Shown piece by piece: positions 43,445-51,297 of a stretch of DNA of 64,000 nucleotides. The DNA comes from Martinezella miluonensis (GTDB lineage: Bacteria > Pseudomonadota > Alphaproteobacteria > Rhizobiales > Rhizobiaceae), in assembly GCF_900094545.1 (NCBI RefSeq), contig NZ_FMAH01000031.1:1-64000 (forward strand), given 5' to 3'. Both the position numbers and the translations under genes were made by a program. The notes beneath the pieces are model-generated. The model made no database searches and had not been told where the DNA came from. It saw nothing but the letters and a program-made list of their open reading frames with translations. Within the stretch, counting starts at the first letter, position 1. Each line of letters opens with the position of its first letter.

Positions 43445-43888
43445 ATGACTGGAAGCAAGTTCGTCTACGTCACATTCATCCGCACTTCGCCGGAGAAGCT
43501 CTGGTCGGCACTGACGACACCGGAGTTCATCAGGCAATACTGGTTCGACATGACGCACGAGACCGATTGGAAGGTCGGCTCGCCGTGGAAGATGCTTTTT
43601 CCCGATGGCCGCATCGCCGACACGGGGGAAATCGCCGAATTCGAACCGCCGCGGCGCATCGCCTTCAAATGGCGCAATGAGTTCAGACCAGAGCTGAAAG
43701 CCGAGGGCTGGTCGCGTTGCGTCATGGAGTTGGAGCCCGCCGCCGACGCCGTCAAACTGACGGTCACCCACACGATCGAGCTTGAGAATTCGAAGTTCAT
43801 CGAAGCGGTCTCCGGTGGCTGGCCGAAGATATTGTCCAATCTCAAGTCGCTGCTGGAAACGGGCAGGATCGCGATCGAGAACAAGTGA
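43445..43888 (+). CDS. SRPBCC (AHSA1-like) ligand-binding protein
   Basis: START/Bet v1-like fold of the AHSA1 family: FIRTSPEKLWSALTTPEFIR, FDMTHETDWKVGSPW, and a C-terminal ESGWPKILSNLKSLLETG-type helix (VSGGWPKILSNLKSLLE). 147 residues with AAGGAG before ATG. Cotranscribed with the ArsR gene; such pairs are frequent in alphaproteobacteria and probably respond to a small hydrophobic compound, though no ligand is known. Confidence 0.88.
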   Translation: MTGSKFVYVTFIRTSPEKLWSALTTPEFIRQYWFDMTHETDWKVGSPWKMLFPDGRIADTGEIAEFEPPRRIAFKWRNEFRPELKAEGWSRCVMELEPAADAVKLTVTHTIELENSKFIEAVSGGWPKILSNLKSLLETGRIAIENK

Positions 43889-44073
43889 GAGCCGCCTCTC
43901 CTCCATGTTGGGAAGCGCCGTTGCCTTGGCGATGGCGCCTCTCGACGAGAATTGCCGTCGATGCCTTTTAACGGGCACTGCTTTGCGAGCCGCAGTCTCT
44001 TGCATCGGTCATTCGCCGTCTTACCTTAGCGGAGCCGCTCTCGCTCCCTGCGGCTGATGTTGGAGGATGATCG

Positions 44074-44568
44074 ATGACCTCACTGAAATTCTGCGCCGCC
44101 ATTGCCGCATCTTTCTTGACCCTGGCGCCTGTTTCCGCCTCTGCCGAGGTGGTTGGCAAGGTTGGCGTGGACTGGACGGGTAACGATATTCTGGTCGATG
44201 CCGTGCCGGATCCGCAAGTCTCGGGCATCACCTGCCATGTGACCTATTTTGATCGCAGCGTCATTGACCGATTGCGCAAGGGCAACTGGTTCGAAGATCC
44301 CTCCAACAATTCCATCGCCTGCCGCCAGACCGGACCGATCGAGATCGGCAGTATCAACCTGTCGCAGAGCGGCGAGGAAGTGTTCCGCGCCGGATTGTCG
44401 CTTATCTGGAAGAAGCTGGTTGTCACCCGCATCTACGACAAGAAGAACGATACGTTGGTCTATCTCATCCACTCACGCCAGCTGACGGATGGGTCGGCTA
44501 AAATGGCGATTTCGACGATACCTCTGTTCGGCCAGAACGTTAACTGGAAGAACGGCAAGCCAAAATAG
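44074..44568 (+). CDS. creA: CreA family protein
   Basis: Periplasmic protein of unknown biochemical role named after the E. coli creABCD operon. Signal peptide (residues 1-24, ending in VSASA), then VGKVGVDWTGNDILVDAVPD and the family-specific DPQVSGITCHVTYFDR and FEDPSNNSIACRQTGPI with two conserved Cys. 164 residues. GGAGGATG just before ATG. There is no creBC nearby. Confidence 0.9.
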   Translation: MTSLKFCAAIAASFLTLAPVSASAEVVGKVGVDWTGNDILVDAVPDPQVSGITCHVTYFDRSVIDRLRKGNWFEDPSNNSIACRQTGPIEIGSINLSQSGEEVFRAGLSLIWKKLVVTRIYDKKNDTLVYLIHSRQLTDGSAKMAISTIPLFGQNVNWKNGKPK

Positions 44569-44684
44569 AGTTACCAGAATACCTCAATGACAACCGATAG
44601 AAGGATAGTACCAAAAAAAGTCATACTCTTGGGTTGTCGAATTCCTTCTGGTTGCTTTCGGTCTGCACCTTTTTGATGCAATTT

Positions 44685-44820
44685 CGAAAATGAACAAGGG
44701 AGGTGACTCTTCCGCTTGTTCACGGCCTGCTGACTGGCGCGTTGGCTACACCCCTGCCAATGCTGGTCACACAAAAATCGATCGCCCTGAAGCGAGGCTC
44801 CAGGGCGATTTTTATTTTGT
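44685..44820 (+). ncRNA. Candidate structured small RNA between creA and cheW
   Basis: Three successive hairpins without a convincing gene: TGAACAAG/CTTGTTCA (44691-44698 with 44715-44722, 8 bp perfect); GCGTTGGC/GCCAATGC (44739-44746 with 44756-44763, one G-U) closed below by TGAC/GTCA and showing a CACCCCT loop; and an intrinsic terminator. The layout resembles rhizobial trans-acting small RNAs. No promoter was identified, and the region could instead be a long 3' UTR of creA. Confidence 0.4.
44781..44817. terminator. Terminator between creA/sRNA and cheW
   Basis: Nine-bp stem ATCGCCCTG/CAGGGCGAT (44781-44789 with 44801-44809), followed on + by TTTTTATTTTG and preceded by an A-rich tract that provides U residues on the minus strand. 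Confidence 0.8.
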
Positions 44821-44835
44821 GCTAACTTCTTGAAG

Positions 44836-45300
44836 TTACGCGGCTTGTGCCAGCTGATCGGCAATGATCGTGTCGAGGTTGAGGAAGCAGACCATCGATT
44901 TCTCCAGGGCCACGATGCCTCGGCAGAAGGCGCGCTGTACCTCCGGAATGATCTCCGGCGCCGGCTGCAGATCCTCGCTCTTGATGGTCATCATGTCGGA
45001 AACTTGCTCGACCAGCAGGCCGACGAGCTTGCCGGCGATATCCGTGACGATAATGGCTGAGCGCTCGGAGGGCTCCGTCATCTTCATGCCGAGGCGGCAA
45101 GCCATGTCGATGACCGGGATTACGGCGCCACGCAGGTTGATCAGGCCGAGCACATAAGGCGGCGTATGCGGCATCGGCGTCACGGGCGCCCAGCCGCGGA
45201 TTTCGCGGATGGCCATGATGTCGATGCAGAACTCCTGATCGCCGAGGTGGAAGGAGACGATTTCCAGATAGGCGCCGGCTTGTTTGATGGCGTTCGTCAT
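44836..45300 (-). CDS. cheW: Chemotaxis coupling protein CheW (orphan)
   Basis: Couples chemoreceptors to CheA. CheW fold: LEIVSFHLGDQEFCIDI, IREIRGWAPVTPMPHTPPYV, GLINLRGAVIPVIDMACRLGM and a C-terminal AFCRGIVALEKSMVCFLNLD. Start 45300 gives MTNAIKQAGAY and 154 residues; the frame stays open to 45390. No cheA, cheY or receptor gene is in the window, so it is an orphan copy. A strong hairpin lies 20-40 bases before the start. Confidence 0.93.
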   Translation of the reverse strand: MTNAIKQAGAYLEIVSFHLGDQEFCIDIMAIREIRGWAPVTPMPHTPPYVLGLINLRGAVIPVIDMACRLGMKMTEPSERSAIIVTDIAGKLVGLLVEQVSDMMTIKSEDLQPAPEIIPEVQRAFCRGIVALEKSMVCFLNLDTIIADQLAQAA

Positions 45301-45749
45301 GATTGAAGGCTTCCCGTTTGGCGCCGCTGGCAAGCGGCGCTGGCGATTGAAAAGAAAGATCGGCTGGAGCGGCTTGAGCAGCGGCAGCATCCGGTGCTTC
45401 GGCGGGAAACGCCTGGCTGTACCCGGCGGGCGTCATGCCCTTCTGAAGTAAATCGGTCTGCCGTGCGTTCCGGCAGTGATGGCCGAAGTCGAGCTCGACA
45501 TTTGCGATAGATGTTCGCGCGGACTGGTTAGGATTGCTTTAACACTGAAACAGAATTTATCTGTGCGTGCCTGCGAGATGCACGTGCGGGGGAATGCGGA
45601 AGCACTTGAAGTAGCGGCTCGCTCGCTGCGGCAATTTCGGCTTGTTCGGCACGTCTTCTTGAATTGCGTCCTCTACTTTGAGCCGCTACACCCGACAGGT
45701 AGATCGACGCCACCGGCTTTCAGGTGCCGTCGCCGGGGTTGGATGAGGA
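45301..45749. other. Gap between cheW and the SCO1-like gene
   Basis: 449 bases between divergent genes. It contains the cheW leader hairpin (45321-45340), a CTGCCG-N7-CGGCAG dyad near 45460 and otherwise no recognisable element. Frames crossing it are not supported by start sites or family likeness. Both promoters should lie here. Confidence 0.55.
45321..45340 (-). promoter_or_regulatory. Hairpin in the cheW leader
   Basis: Perfect GCGCCGCT/AGCGGCGC stem with four-base loop, 21-40 bases before the cheW start codon on the minus strand. A nearby GGGAAG is the only weak ribosome-binding site, so the hairpin may affect initiation. Confidence 0.4.
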
Positions 45750-46361
45750 ATGGCAGTCATGAGAAGCGTGCGAATTGGTGTCTGGGTGGCCGTATTGATC
45801 GTCGCCGGCATATTGGGCTGGCTGAGCTTCGGCGGCGGCAAGACGCCCGAGGTAGCCGCAGCGGGGCCGTATGGCGTGCCCTTCACGCTGGTCTCGCAGA
45901 GCGGCCAGCCGATCAGCGAGCAGGCATTTCGCGGCAAGCCTTCGGCGGTGTTCTTCGGCTATACGCATTGTCCGGATGTCTGCCCGACGACCCTGTTCGA
46001 GCTGAACGGTTGGCTGGAGAAGGTCGATCCGGACGGCGCCAAGCTCAATGCCTATTTCGTAACCGTCGATCCCGAGCGCGACACGCCCGAAATCATGAAC
46101 CTGTATGTCTCCAACGTGTCCAAGCGCATTACAGGCGTTTCGGGCGACCCCGCCAAGGTGATGGATATGATCAAGGGATTCCGGGTTTACGCCAAGAAGG
46201 TACCGGCGGATGAGAAGCAGCCGAACGGCGATTACACGATGGACCATACCGCTTCGGTCTTCCTGCTCGATTCGTCCGGCGGCTTTGCCGGAACCATCGC
46301 CTATCAGGAGGATCCGGACGTGGCAGTGAAGAAGCTGGAGAAGCTGATCAAGAAGGGATAG
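45750..46361 (+). CDS. SCO1/SenC family copper chaperone
   Basis: Membrane-anchored thioredoxin-fold protein that delivers copper to the CuA site of cytochrome c oxidase. N-terminal helix (VWVAVLIVAGILGWLSF) then FFGYTHCPDVCPTTL with the CxxxC pair and the later copper His in TMDHTASVFLLD. VDPERDTPEIM is also typical. 203 residues. GAGGA precedes the ATG. Eight bases before the monooxygenase gene, so likely cotranscribed. Confidence 0.93.
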   Translation: MAVMRSVRIGVWVAVLIVAGILGWLSFGGGKTPEVAAAGPYGVPFTLVSQSGQPISEQAFRGKPSAVFFGYTHCPDVCPTTLFELNGWLEKVDPDGAKLNAYFVTVDPERDTPEIMNLYVSNVSKRITGVSGDPAKVMDMIKGFRVYAKKVPADEKQPNGDYTMDHTASVFLLDSSGGFAGTIAYQEDPDVAVKKLEKLIKKG

Positions 46362-46369
46362 GGGCTTGG

Positions 46370-47512
46370 ATGGGAAACGGGGCTAGCAAGGAAAGAAGAT
46401 CCATTCTGATTGCAGGAGCGGGGCCTGCCGGTCTCACGGCGGCGCTCGAGCTTGCGCGGCGCGGCTTTGCGCCACGCATCGTCGATGACGGCTCCGGCCC
46501 GACGCCCGCCGAAGAGAGCCGCGCTCTTGGCGTCAACGCCCGCACGCTGACATTGCTTTCTCCCTCGGGTGTCGCGGAGCGCATTATCGACGCTGCCCAA
46601 TCCATAGATCGTTTCCGTTTCCATTCCGGCGAAAAGACGCTTTTCGAGCTGGATCCAAGGCAGGTGAGCGGCCGCTTCAGCGCCATTCGCGGCTTGGCTC
46701 AGGGTCATACGGAACGTCTGCTGATGGAGGCGCTTGCGAGTTATGGTATCGCGCCTGAATGGCAGACGGCGGTCGTCGCGAGCGAGATTGCCGATTTGCA
46801 GAAGCCGGAGGTCACGCTTCGGCACCCGGACGGCGGGATGGAAACGGTTCGCCCAGACATTCTGGTCGGTGCCGACGGTGCCCACTCCGTCGTGCGCAAG
46901 GCCATGGGAGCAGGCTTCCCGGGCGAGGCGCTGGAGGCCTATTTCTATCTCGTTGACTTTCGCTATGCCGGCCCGATCGATACCCATTTCGGCGATGTTT
47001 CGGTCTTGGATCCCGGCATGATCGGCCGCTTGCCGGTGGCATCGGATGTCATTCGCTATATTTCGACGCTGGAGGATTTCGAAAGCCGGATCGTTCATCC
47101 CGCAGTAGTTGCCGAAAGGATCTGGGCCTCGCAGTTTCGCGTTCATTTTCGTCATGTCGAGCCGATGGCCAAAGGCAATGTTTTTCTGGCTGGTGATGCC
47201 GCCCATATCCATTCGCCGGCCGGCGCGCGCGGCATGAATCTCGGTATCGAAGATGCCTGCTGGCTTGCCTGGCTCATTGCGGAAGGCCGCGAACAGGAGT
47301 ATTCGGCGCTAAGAATTCCCGCCGTAAAACAAGTGTTGAAGCAGACTTATGGCCTGACGCGACTGATCACCATGACAAATCCGCTGGCAATCGCGGCGCG
47401 CAATCTTTTTGCACCGCTGCTTTTGCGCTTCGGACCGGCGCGACGGACCCTGCTTCGGAGTATAGCCGGTTACGATACGCCAAGGCCGCCTTGGATCGAC
47501 TGGGCCGAGTAA
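46370..47512 (+). CDS. FAD-dependent monooxygenase (UbiH/PheA-like)
   Basis: Class A flavoprotein hydroxylase-like protein of 380 residues. GxGxxG motif ILIAGAGPAGLTAALELARR, DG motif LVGADGAHSVVRKAMG, and GD motif FLAGDAAHIHSPAGARGMN. It lacks the C-terminal thioredoxin-like domain of phenol hydroxylases. The substrate is unknown. Its last bases overlap the upstream frame of prmA but not the chosen prmA start. Confidence 0.85.
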   Translation: MGNGASKERRSILIAGAGPAGLTAALELARRGFAPRIVDDGSGPTPAEESRALGVNARTLTLLSPSGVAERIIDAAQSIDRFRFHSGEKTLFELDPRQVSGRFSAIRGLAQGHTERLLMEALASYGIAPEWQTAVVASEIADLQKPEVTLRHPDGGMETVRPDILVGADGAHSVVRKAMGAGFPGEALEAYFYLVDFRYAGPIDTHFGDVSVLDPGMIGRLPVASDVIRYISTLEDFESRIVHPAVVAERIWASQFRVHFRHVEPMAKGNVFLAGDAAHIHSPAGARGMNLGIEDACWLAWLIAEGREQEYSALRIPAVKQVLKQTYGLTRLITMTNPLAIAARNLFAPLLLRFGPARRTLLRSIAGYDTPRPPWIDWAE

Positions 47513-47532
47513 AAACGAGAAAGAGCGACGAG

Positions 47533-48411
47533 TTGAGCGAAATCCGCCTTTATGTGACGACAACAGAGAAAGAGGCAGGGCAGATCCTTGACCTGATGAC
47601 GCCGGTTTTCGAGGATGAGGAACTGCCGATCGCGACGACCGAGATCGACGAGAAGAAGGATATCTGGGAAGCCTCCATCTATCTGTATGCCGACGACGAA
47701 GAAGATGTCCGCAGCCGTTTTGAGGCGCTCCTGAAGCCGAATTTCTCCGGATTGTCCGTCCAAAAGGAAGTCATCCCCGATATCGACTGGATTGCCAAGT
47801 CGCTGGAAGGGCTGAAGCCCGTGCGCGCCGGACGCTTCCTCGTTCACGGCTCGCATGATCGCGACAAGGTCGGCGCAAGCGATATCGCCATCGAGATTGA
47901 AGCCGGGCAGGCTTTCGGCACCGGCCATCATGGAACGACGGCGGGCTGCCTTGAGACGATCGAGAAGGTTCTTGCCAGCCGCCGCGTGCGCAATGCGCTC
48001 GATCTCGGCACCGGTAGCGGCGTTCTGGCGATCGCGGTGCGCAAGCTGCGCAATATTCCGGTTCTGGCGACCGATATCGATCCGGTTGCGGTCCGCGTCG
48101 CGCGGGAAAACGTCCGCGGCAACGGGATCGCTTCGGGTATCGCATTGGAGACTGCGCCGGGGTTTCACTCCACGGCCTTTTCTCGCCATGGCCCCTTCGA
48201 CCTGATCATCGCCAATATTCTGGCGCGCCCGCTCATCAAGATGGCGCCGCAGCTGGTGGCGCATCTGGCGCCGGGCGGCTCGGTCATTCTTTCCGGTATC
48301 CTGGCCGAGCAGCGCTGGAAGGTTTTGGCGGCTTATAACGGCGTTCATCTGCGCCATGTGCGCACGATCTGGCGCAATGGCTGGGTCACCATCCATCTCG
48401 ACCGGCCCTGA
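47533..48411 (+). CDS. prmA: Ribosomal protein L11 methyltransferase PrmA
   Basis: Trimethylates ribosomal protein L11 using SAM. N-terminal substrate-recognition domain, linker with FGTGHHGTTAGCLE, SAM motif LDLGTGSGVLAIAVRKL, ATDIDPVAVRVARENV and the LIIANILARPL catalytic motif (NPPY-like). I choose TTG 47533, giving SEIRLYVTTTEKEAG, the family opening; an upstream TTG at 47491 would overlap the monooxygenase gene. 292 residues. Confidence 0.94.
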   Translation: MSEIRLYVTTTEKEAGQILDLMTPVFEDEELPIATTEIDEKKDIWEASIYLYADDEEDVRSRFEALLKPNFSGLSVQKEVIPDIDWIAKSLEGLKPVRAGRFLVHGSHDRDKVGASDIAIEIEAGQAFGTGHHGTTAGCLETIEKVLASRRVRNALDLGTGSGVLAIAVRKLRNIPVLATDIDPVAVRVARENVRGNGIASGIALETAPGFHSTAFSRHGPFDLIIANILARPLIKMAPQLVAHLAPGGSVILSGILAEQRWKVLAAYNGVHLRHVRTIWRNGWVTIHLDRP

Positions 48412-48439
48412 GCCGGTCACTTCCTGCCGATCCGATTGC

Positions 48440-48600
48440 AAGCAAATAAAAAAGGCGGTGCCGAGGCACCGCCTTGAGACCGGCTTTCGCCGATCTTGCC
48501 CGCGAGCGTGTGTGGAGGAGTGCTCAAGCGGGCTCTAGCGTTCTGATCGTGATCCGGGAGGGAGGAGGAGAACCGGATTGCGATCGCTTAGAACGCGTAG
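48440..48600 (-). ncRNA. Candidate small RNA with two anti-Shine-Dalgarno loops
   Basis: Read on the minus strand. Stem-loop 1: 48590-48596 pairs with 48538-48544, 48581-48585 with 48545-48549 and 48573-48578 with 48552-48557, exposing a 15-base loop TTCTCCTCCTCCCTC. Stem-loop 2: 10 bp (48498-48507 with 48522-48533, two-base bulge), loop ACTCCTCCACACAC. A small GAAA-loop hairpin (48481-48492) and a perfect terminator with TTTTTTATTT follow. The same design (CU-rich anti-SD loops plus terminator) is known in rhizobial trans-acting small RNAs and in Rhodobacter CCUCCUCCC RNAs. It could be processed from the 46-codon mRNA just upstream. No family name can be assigned from memory. Confidence 0.62.
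48441..48475 (-). terminator. Terminator of the minus-strand small RNA
   Basis: Perfect AAGGCGGTGCC/GGCACCGCCTT stem (48452-48462 with 48465-48475). On the minus strand it is followed by a T run (TTTTTTATTT); on + only GAGAC follows, so the direction is minus, although prmA may use the hairpin too. Confidence 0.85.
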
Positions 48601-48612
48601 CTTGTAAACTTC

Positions 48613-48753
48613 TTAGCGGTGACCGCCGCGGCTTGCGCCGATTGCCCTCGAGGTTTCGACTTCGAGCTGACGAAGCAAGCCAACGGAGTGGCGTACGGTA
48701 CGACGCTCGCCAGCCAGCGCCGGGCTAACATATGCGGAGCGAGTGATAGACAT
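48613..48753 (-). CDS. Putative 46-residue small basic protein
   Basis: Not a recognised family. ATG 48753 has AGGA about ten bases upstream; the product begins MSITRSAYVSPALAGERR and ends RAIGASRGGHR, rich in Arg and Ser with a short Leu/Val helix in the middle and no membrane segment. A terminator on the same strand 140 bases downstream supports a minus-strand transcript. The tail is loosely like the Arg-rich small DUF1127 proteins, which in Rhodobacter are cotranscribed with CCUCCUCCC small RNAs, but the likeness is weak. Confidence 0.5.
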   Translation of the reverse strand: MSITRSAYVSPALAGERRTVRHSVGLLRQLEVETSRAIGASRGGHR

Positions 48754-49096
48754 TGTCTTTAGTCCTTAGTTTGAGCGGGTTCTTCGCGAACCCCGTTTGA
48801 TGTGGCGGATATAGCGACTCGCCCGCTTGCGTGGCAGGGGGGAGGCTTCATGGGAGCTATGCGCGATATGCATGTTTCGTGCCGTGAAGTTGTCATATTT
48901 GGTCAGCGATGCTCATGAAATGGGCGGATTCGTTAACGGCATCGAGGGCGGATTCGGCAAGGGAGCAGGCCCGAGCCGCTATCGCGCAGACAGTTTTCAG
49001 CCGCTTCCGAAAATCACATCGCGCTTCCGACAATCATGCTCTAACATACTGGCACAATTCGGTTTCACGGATTCTCCACCAGTCTTGGATCAGCTC
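48754..49096. other. Gap between the small ORF and aminopeptidase P
   Basis: 343 bases between divergent units. A GGGTTC-N5-GAACCC hairpin lies near 48776-48793 in the leader of the minus-strand small ORF. The aminopeptidase frame stays open back to 48827, but the extra codons show no family likeness. Both promoters should lie here; none was pinpointed. Confidence 0.5.
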
Positions 49097-50932
49097 ATGT
49101 TTCAGTCTTTCGACGTCACTTCCACCCCGCAATTCGGTCGCGAGCGCGTTACTGGCTTACGTGCCGCCTTCGGTGATCTTGGCATTGACGGCTTCCTCGT
49201 GCCGCGTGCCGACGAGTATCAGGGCGAGTATGTGCCCAAATGCTCGGAGCGTCTCGCATGGCTCACGGGCTTCACTGGCTCGGCAGGTGTTGCGCTTGTG
49301 ACACACTCTCAGGCCGTGGTCTTCGTGGATGGCCGTTATGTCACGCAGCTTGCCGAGCAGGCGGATCGCAGCGTTTTCACCGGCGGCGATCTCGTGAACG
49401 AGCCGCCGCATATCTGGCTGCCGCGCCATGCCAAGAAAGGCTTCCGGCTCGGCATCGATCCGTGGCTGCATACGGGAGCTGAAGTGCGCCGCCTGGAAAA
49501 GGCCTTGGCTGAGATCGACGGTAAGCTCGTCTTCCTCCTCTACAATCCGCTCGACAAGCTCTGGACGGACCGGCCGGCCGAGCCGCTCGGCGGCGTCATC
49601 ATTCAGGATATCGGCCAGGCCGGCGTTTTGGCCAAGGATAAGCTTGCGACCATCGCGGCCAACCTCAAGGAAAAGAACCTCAAGGCGGTTCTGATCACCG
49701 ATCCGTCTTCGGTCGCCTGGATTTTCAATATCCGCGGCAGCGACGTTCCGCACACGCCGCACCCGCTGGCGCGTGCCATCATCCATGCCGAGGGCGCAGC
49801 GGAACTCTTTCTCGACAAGCGCAAGACCAAGGTCGAGGCGGAGGCCTATCTGGCACAGATCTGCAAGCAGCTGCCGCCCGCTGAGCTCACCAAGCGCCTG
49901 GCCGCGGCTGCGGCGAATGGTGGGCGCATCCTCGTCGATCCGGATCTGGCTCCCTATACGCTCATGGACATTATCCGTCGCGAGGGCGGCGAGATCGTCG
50001 AAGGCAGCGATCCTGCCAAACTACCGCGTGCCTGCAAGAATGCCGCCGAAATCAACGGCTCGGCGGCCGCTCATTTGCAGGATGGCGCCGCCATGGTCGA
50101 ATTCCTCTATTGGCTCGAGACGAGCAAGCCGGGAACGGTCACGGAGATTGCCGCGGCCGAACGGCTGGAGGCCTGCCGCGCCCGTGTCGGCGAGAGCATG
50201 CAGAACCCGCTGAAGGACATCTCCTTCGATACGATCTCCGGCGCCGGTGAGCATGCTGCCGTCATCCATTACCGCGTGACGACGGCGAGCGATCGGATGA
50301 TCCAGGCGGGCGAATTGTTCCTGATCGATTCGGGCGCGCAGTACATCAACGGCACGACTGATATCACTCGCACCGTCGGCATCGGAGCAGTCTCCGAAGA
50401 ACAGAAGCGTCTCTTCACGCTGGTGCTGAAGGGAATGATCGCGATCAGCACGGCACGTTTCCCCAAGGGGACGCGCGGCTGCGATCTCGATCCGCTGGCG
50501 CGCATCGCGCTCTGGAAGGCAGGCGTCGATTATGCCCATGGCACCGGCCACGGTGTCGGTTCCTATCTTTCCGTGCATGAGGGACCGCAGCGCATCGCCC
50601 GGCTTGCCGTGCAGGAGCTGCTTCCGGGCATGATTCTTTCCAACGAACCCGGCTATTACCGTCCCGGCCACTTCGGCATCCGCATCGAAAACCTGATCTA
50701 TATCCGAGATCCGGAGGGGATCGAAGGCGGCGACATGCCGATGCTGGGTTTCGAGACGCTGACTTTCTGCCCGATCGATCGCAGCCTGATTCTCGTCGAG
50801 CTGCTGACGCACGACGAGCTGCATTGGCTGAACGAATATCACGTCAGGACGCGCGAAGCGCTGATGCCGCTGATCCATGATCACGACATCCGGGCATGGC
50901 TGGAAAATGCCACGCTCGAGCTGAAACACTAA
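49097..50932 (+). CDS. pepP: Xaa-Pro aminopeptidase (M24B family)
   Basis: Cytoplasmic metalloaminopeptidase removing residues before proline. Two creatinase-like N-terminal domains precede the M24 pita-bread domain. Metal ligands: two Asp in IDSGAQYINGTTDITRT, His in AHGTGHGVGSYLSVHEGP, Glu in LSNEPGYYRPG and Glu in FGIRIENLIYI. A short M24_C domain ends the 611-residue protein. Start 49097 (MFQSFDVTSTPQFG) is chosen by family fit; its ribosome-binding site is weak. The symbol is used loosely, since the three-domain form resembles eukaryotic XPNPEP1. Confidence 0.92.
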   Translation: MFQSFDVTSTPQFGRERVTGLRAAFGDLGIDGFLVPRADEYQGEYVPKCSERLAWLTGFTGSAGVALVTHSQAVVFVDGRYVTQLAEQADRSVFTGGDLVNEPPHIWLPRHAKKGFRLGIDPWLHTGAEVRRLEKALAEIDGKLVFLLYNPLDKLWTDRPAEPLGGVIIQDIGQAGVLAKDKLATIAANLKEKNLKAVLITDPSSVAWIFNIRGSDVPHTPHPLARAIIHAEGAAELFLDKRKTKVEAEAYLAQICKQLPPAELTKRLAAAAANGGRILVDPDLAPYTLMDIIRREGGEIVEGSDPAKLPRACKNAAEINGSAAAHLQDGAAMVEFLYWLETSKPGTVTEIAAAERLEACRARVGESMQNPLKDISFDTISGAGEHAAVIHYRVTTASDRMIQAGELFLIDSGAQYINGTTDITRTVGIGAVSEEQKRLFTLVLKGMIAISTARFPKGTRGCDLDPLARIALWKAGVDYAHGTGHGVGSYLSVHEGPQRIARLAVQELLPGMILSNEPGYYRPGHFGIRIENLIYIRDPEGIEGGDMPMLGFETLTFCPIDRSLILVELLTHDELHWLNEYHVRTREALMPLIHDHDIRAWLENATLELKH

Positions 50933-50942
50933 GGAGTAGGAG

Positions 50943-50980
50943 CCCCATCCCGACTCAAAAACGGGATGGGGTCTCTTAAC
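50943..50980. terminator. Bidirectional terminator between aminopeptidase P and azlD
   Basis: Perfect CCCCATCCCG/CGGGATGGGG stem (50943-50952 with 50962-50971), nine-base loop, between convergent genes. T-rich only moderately (TCTCTT). Confidence 0.75.
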
Positions 50981-50983
50981 GTT

Positions 50984-51295
50984 TCAGGCGCCGACGGAAT
51001 GGCGCCATGCCATCACGACGATCCACCCTGCGACCAGCATATAGGTCGAAGGATAGCGCAGGCCGACGAGAAGGGCTGCGAGCATCGCCACTTTGATATC
51101 CCAGCCGCCGATGAAGAAGGCAGGTGCGACGAGGGTCGTGAGGACCGCGGCGGGCACAGCATTTAGCGCCGCTTCGACGCGAGGCGGAATGCGGGTCATC
51201 TTGACGATGAGGATGTAGCCGCCGATTCGCGTCAGGAAGGTCACCACGGCCGCAGCCGCAATCAGCAGGACCATATGCGGATTGAAATCGAACAT
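50984..51295 (-). CDS. azlD: Branched-chain amino acid export subunit AzlD
   Basis: Small membrane partner of AzlC; 103 residues, four hydrophobic helices. AzlD landmarks: FLTRIGGYILIVKMTRIPPRVE and ALNAVPAAVLTTLVAPAFF. Starts two bases after the azlC stop, so the pair forms one operon. Family members export branched-chain amino acids or azaleucine. Confidence 0.92.
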   Translation of the reverse strand: MFDFNPHMVLLIAAAAVVTFLTRIGGYILIVKMTRIPPRVEAALNAVPAAVLTTLVAPAFFIGGWDIKVAMLAALLVGLRYPSTYMLVAGWIVVMAWRHSVGA

Positions 51296-51297
51296 GG

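Noticed and set aside
44571..44864. 97-codon minus-strand frame between creA and cheW
   Set aside because: It runs through the terminator hairpin and has no plausible start site.
45476..46213. 245-codon + frame across the cheW-SCO1 gap
   Set aside because: Most of it lies over the SCO1-like gene in another frame, and the unique part has no ribosome-binding site or motif.
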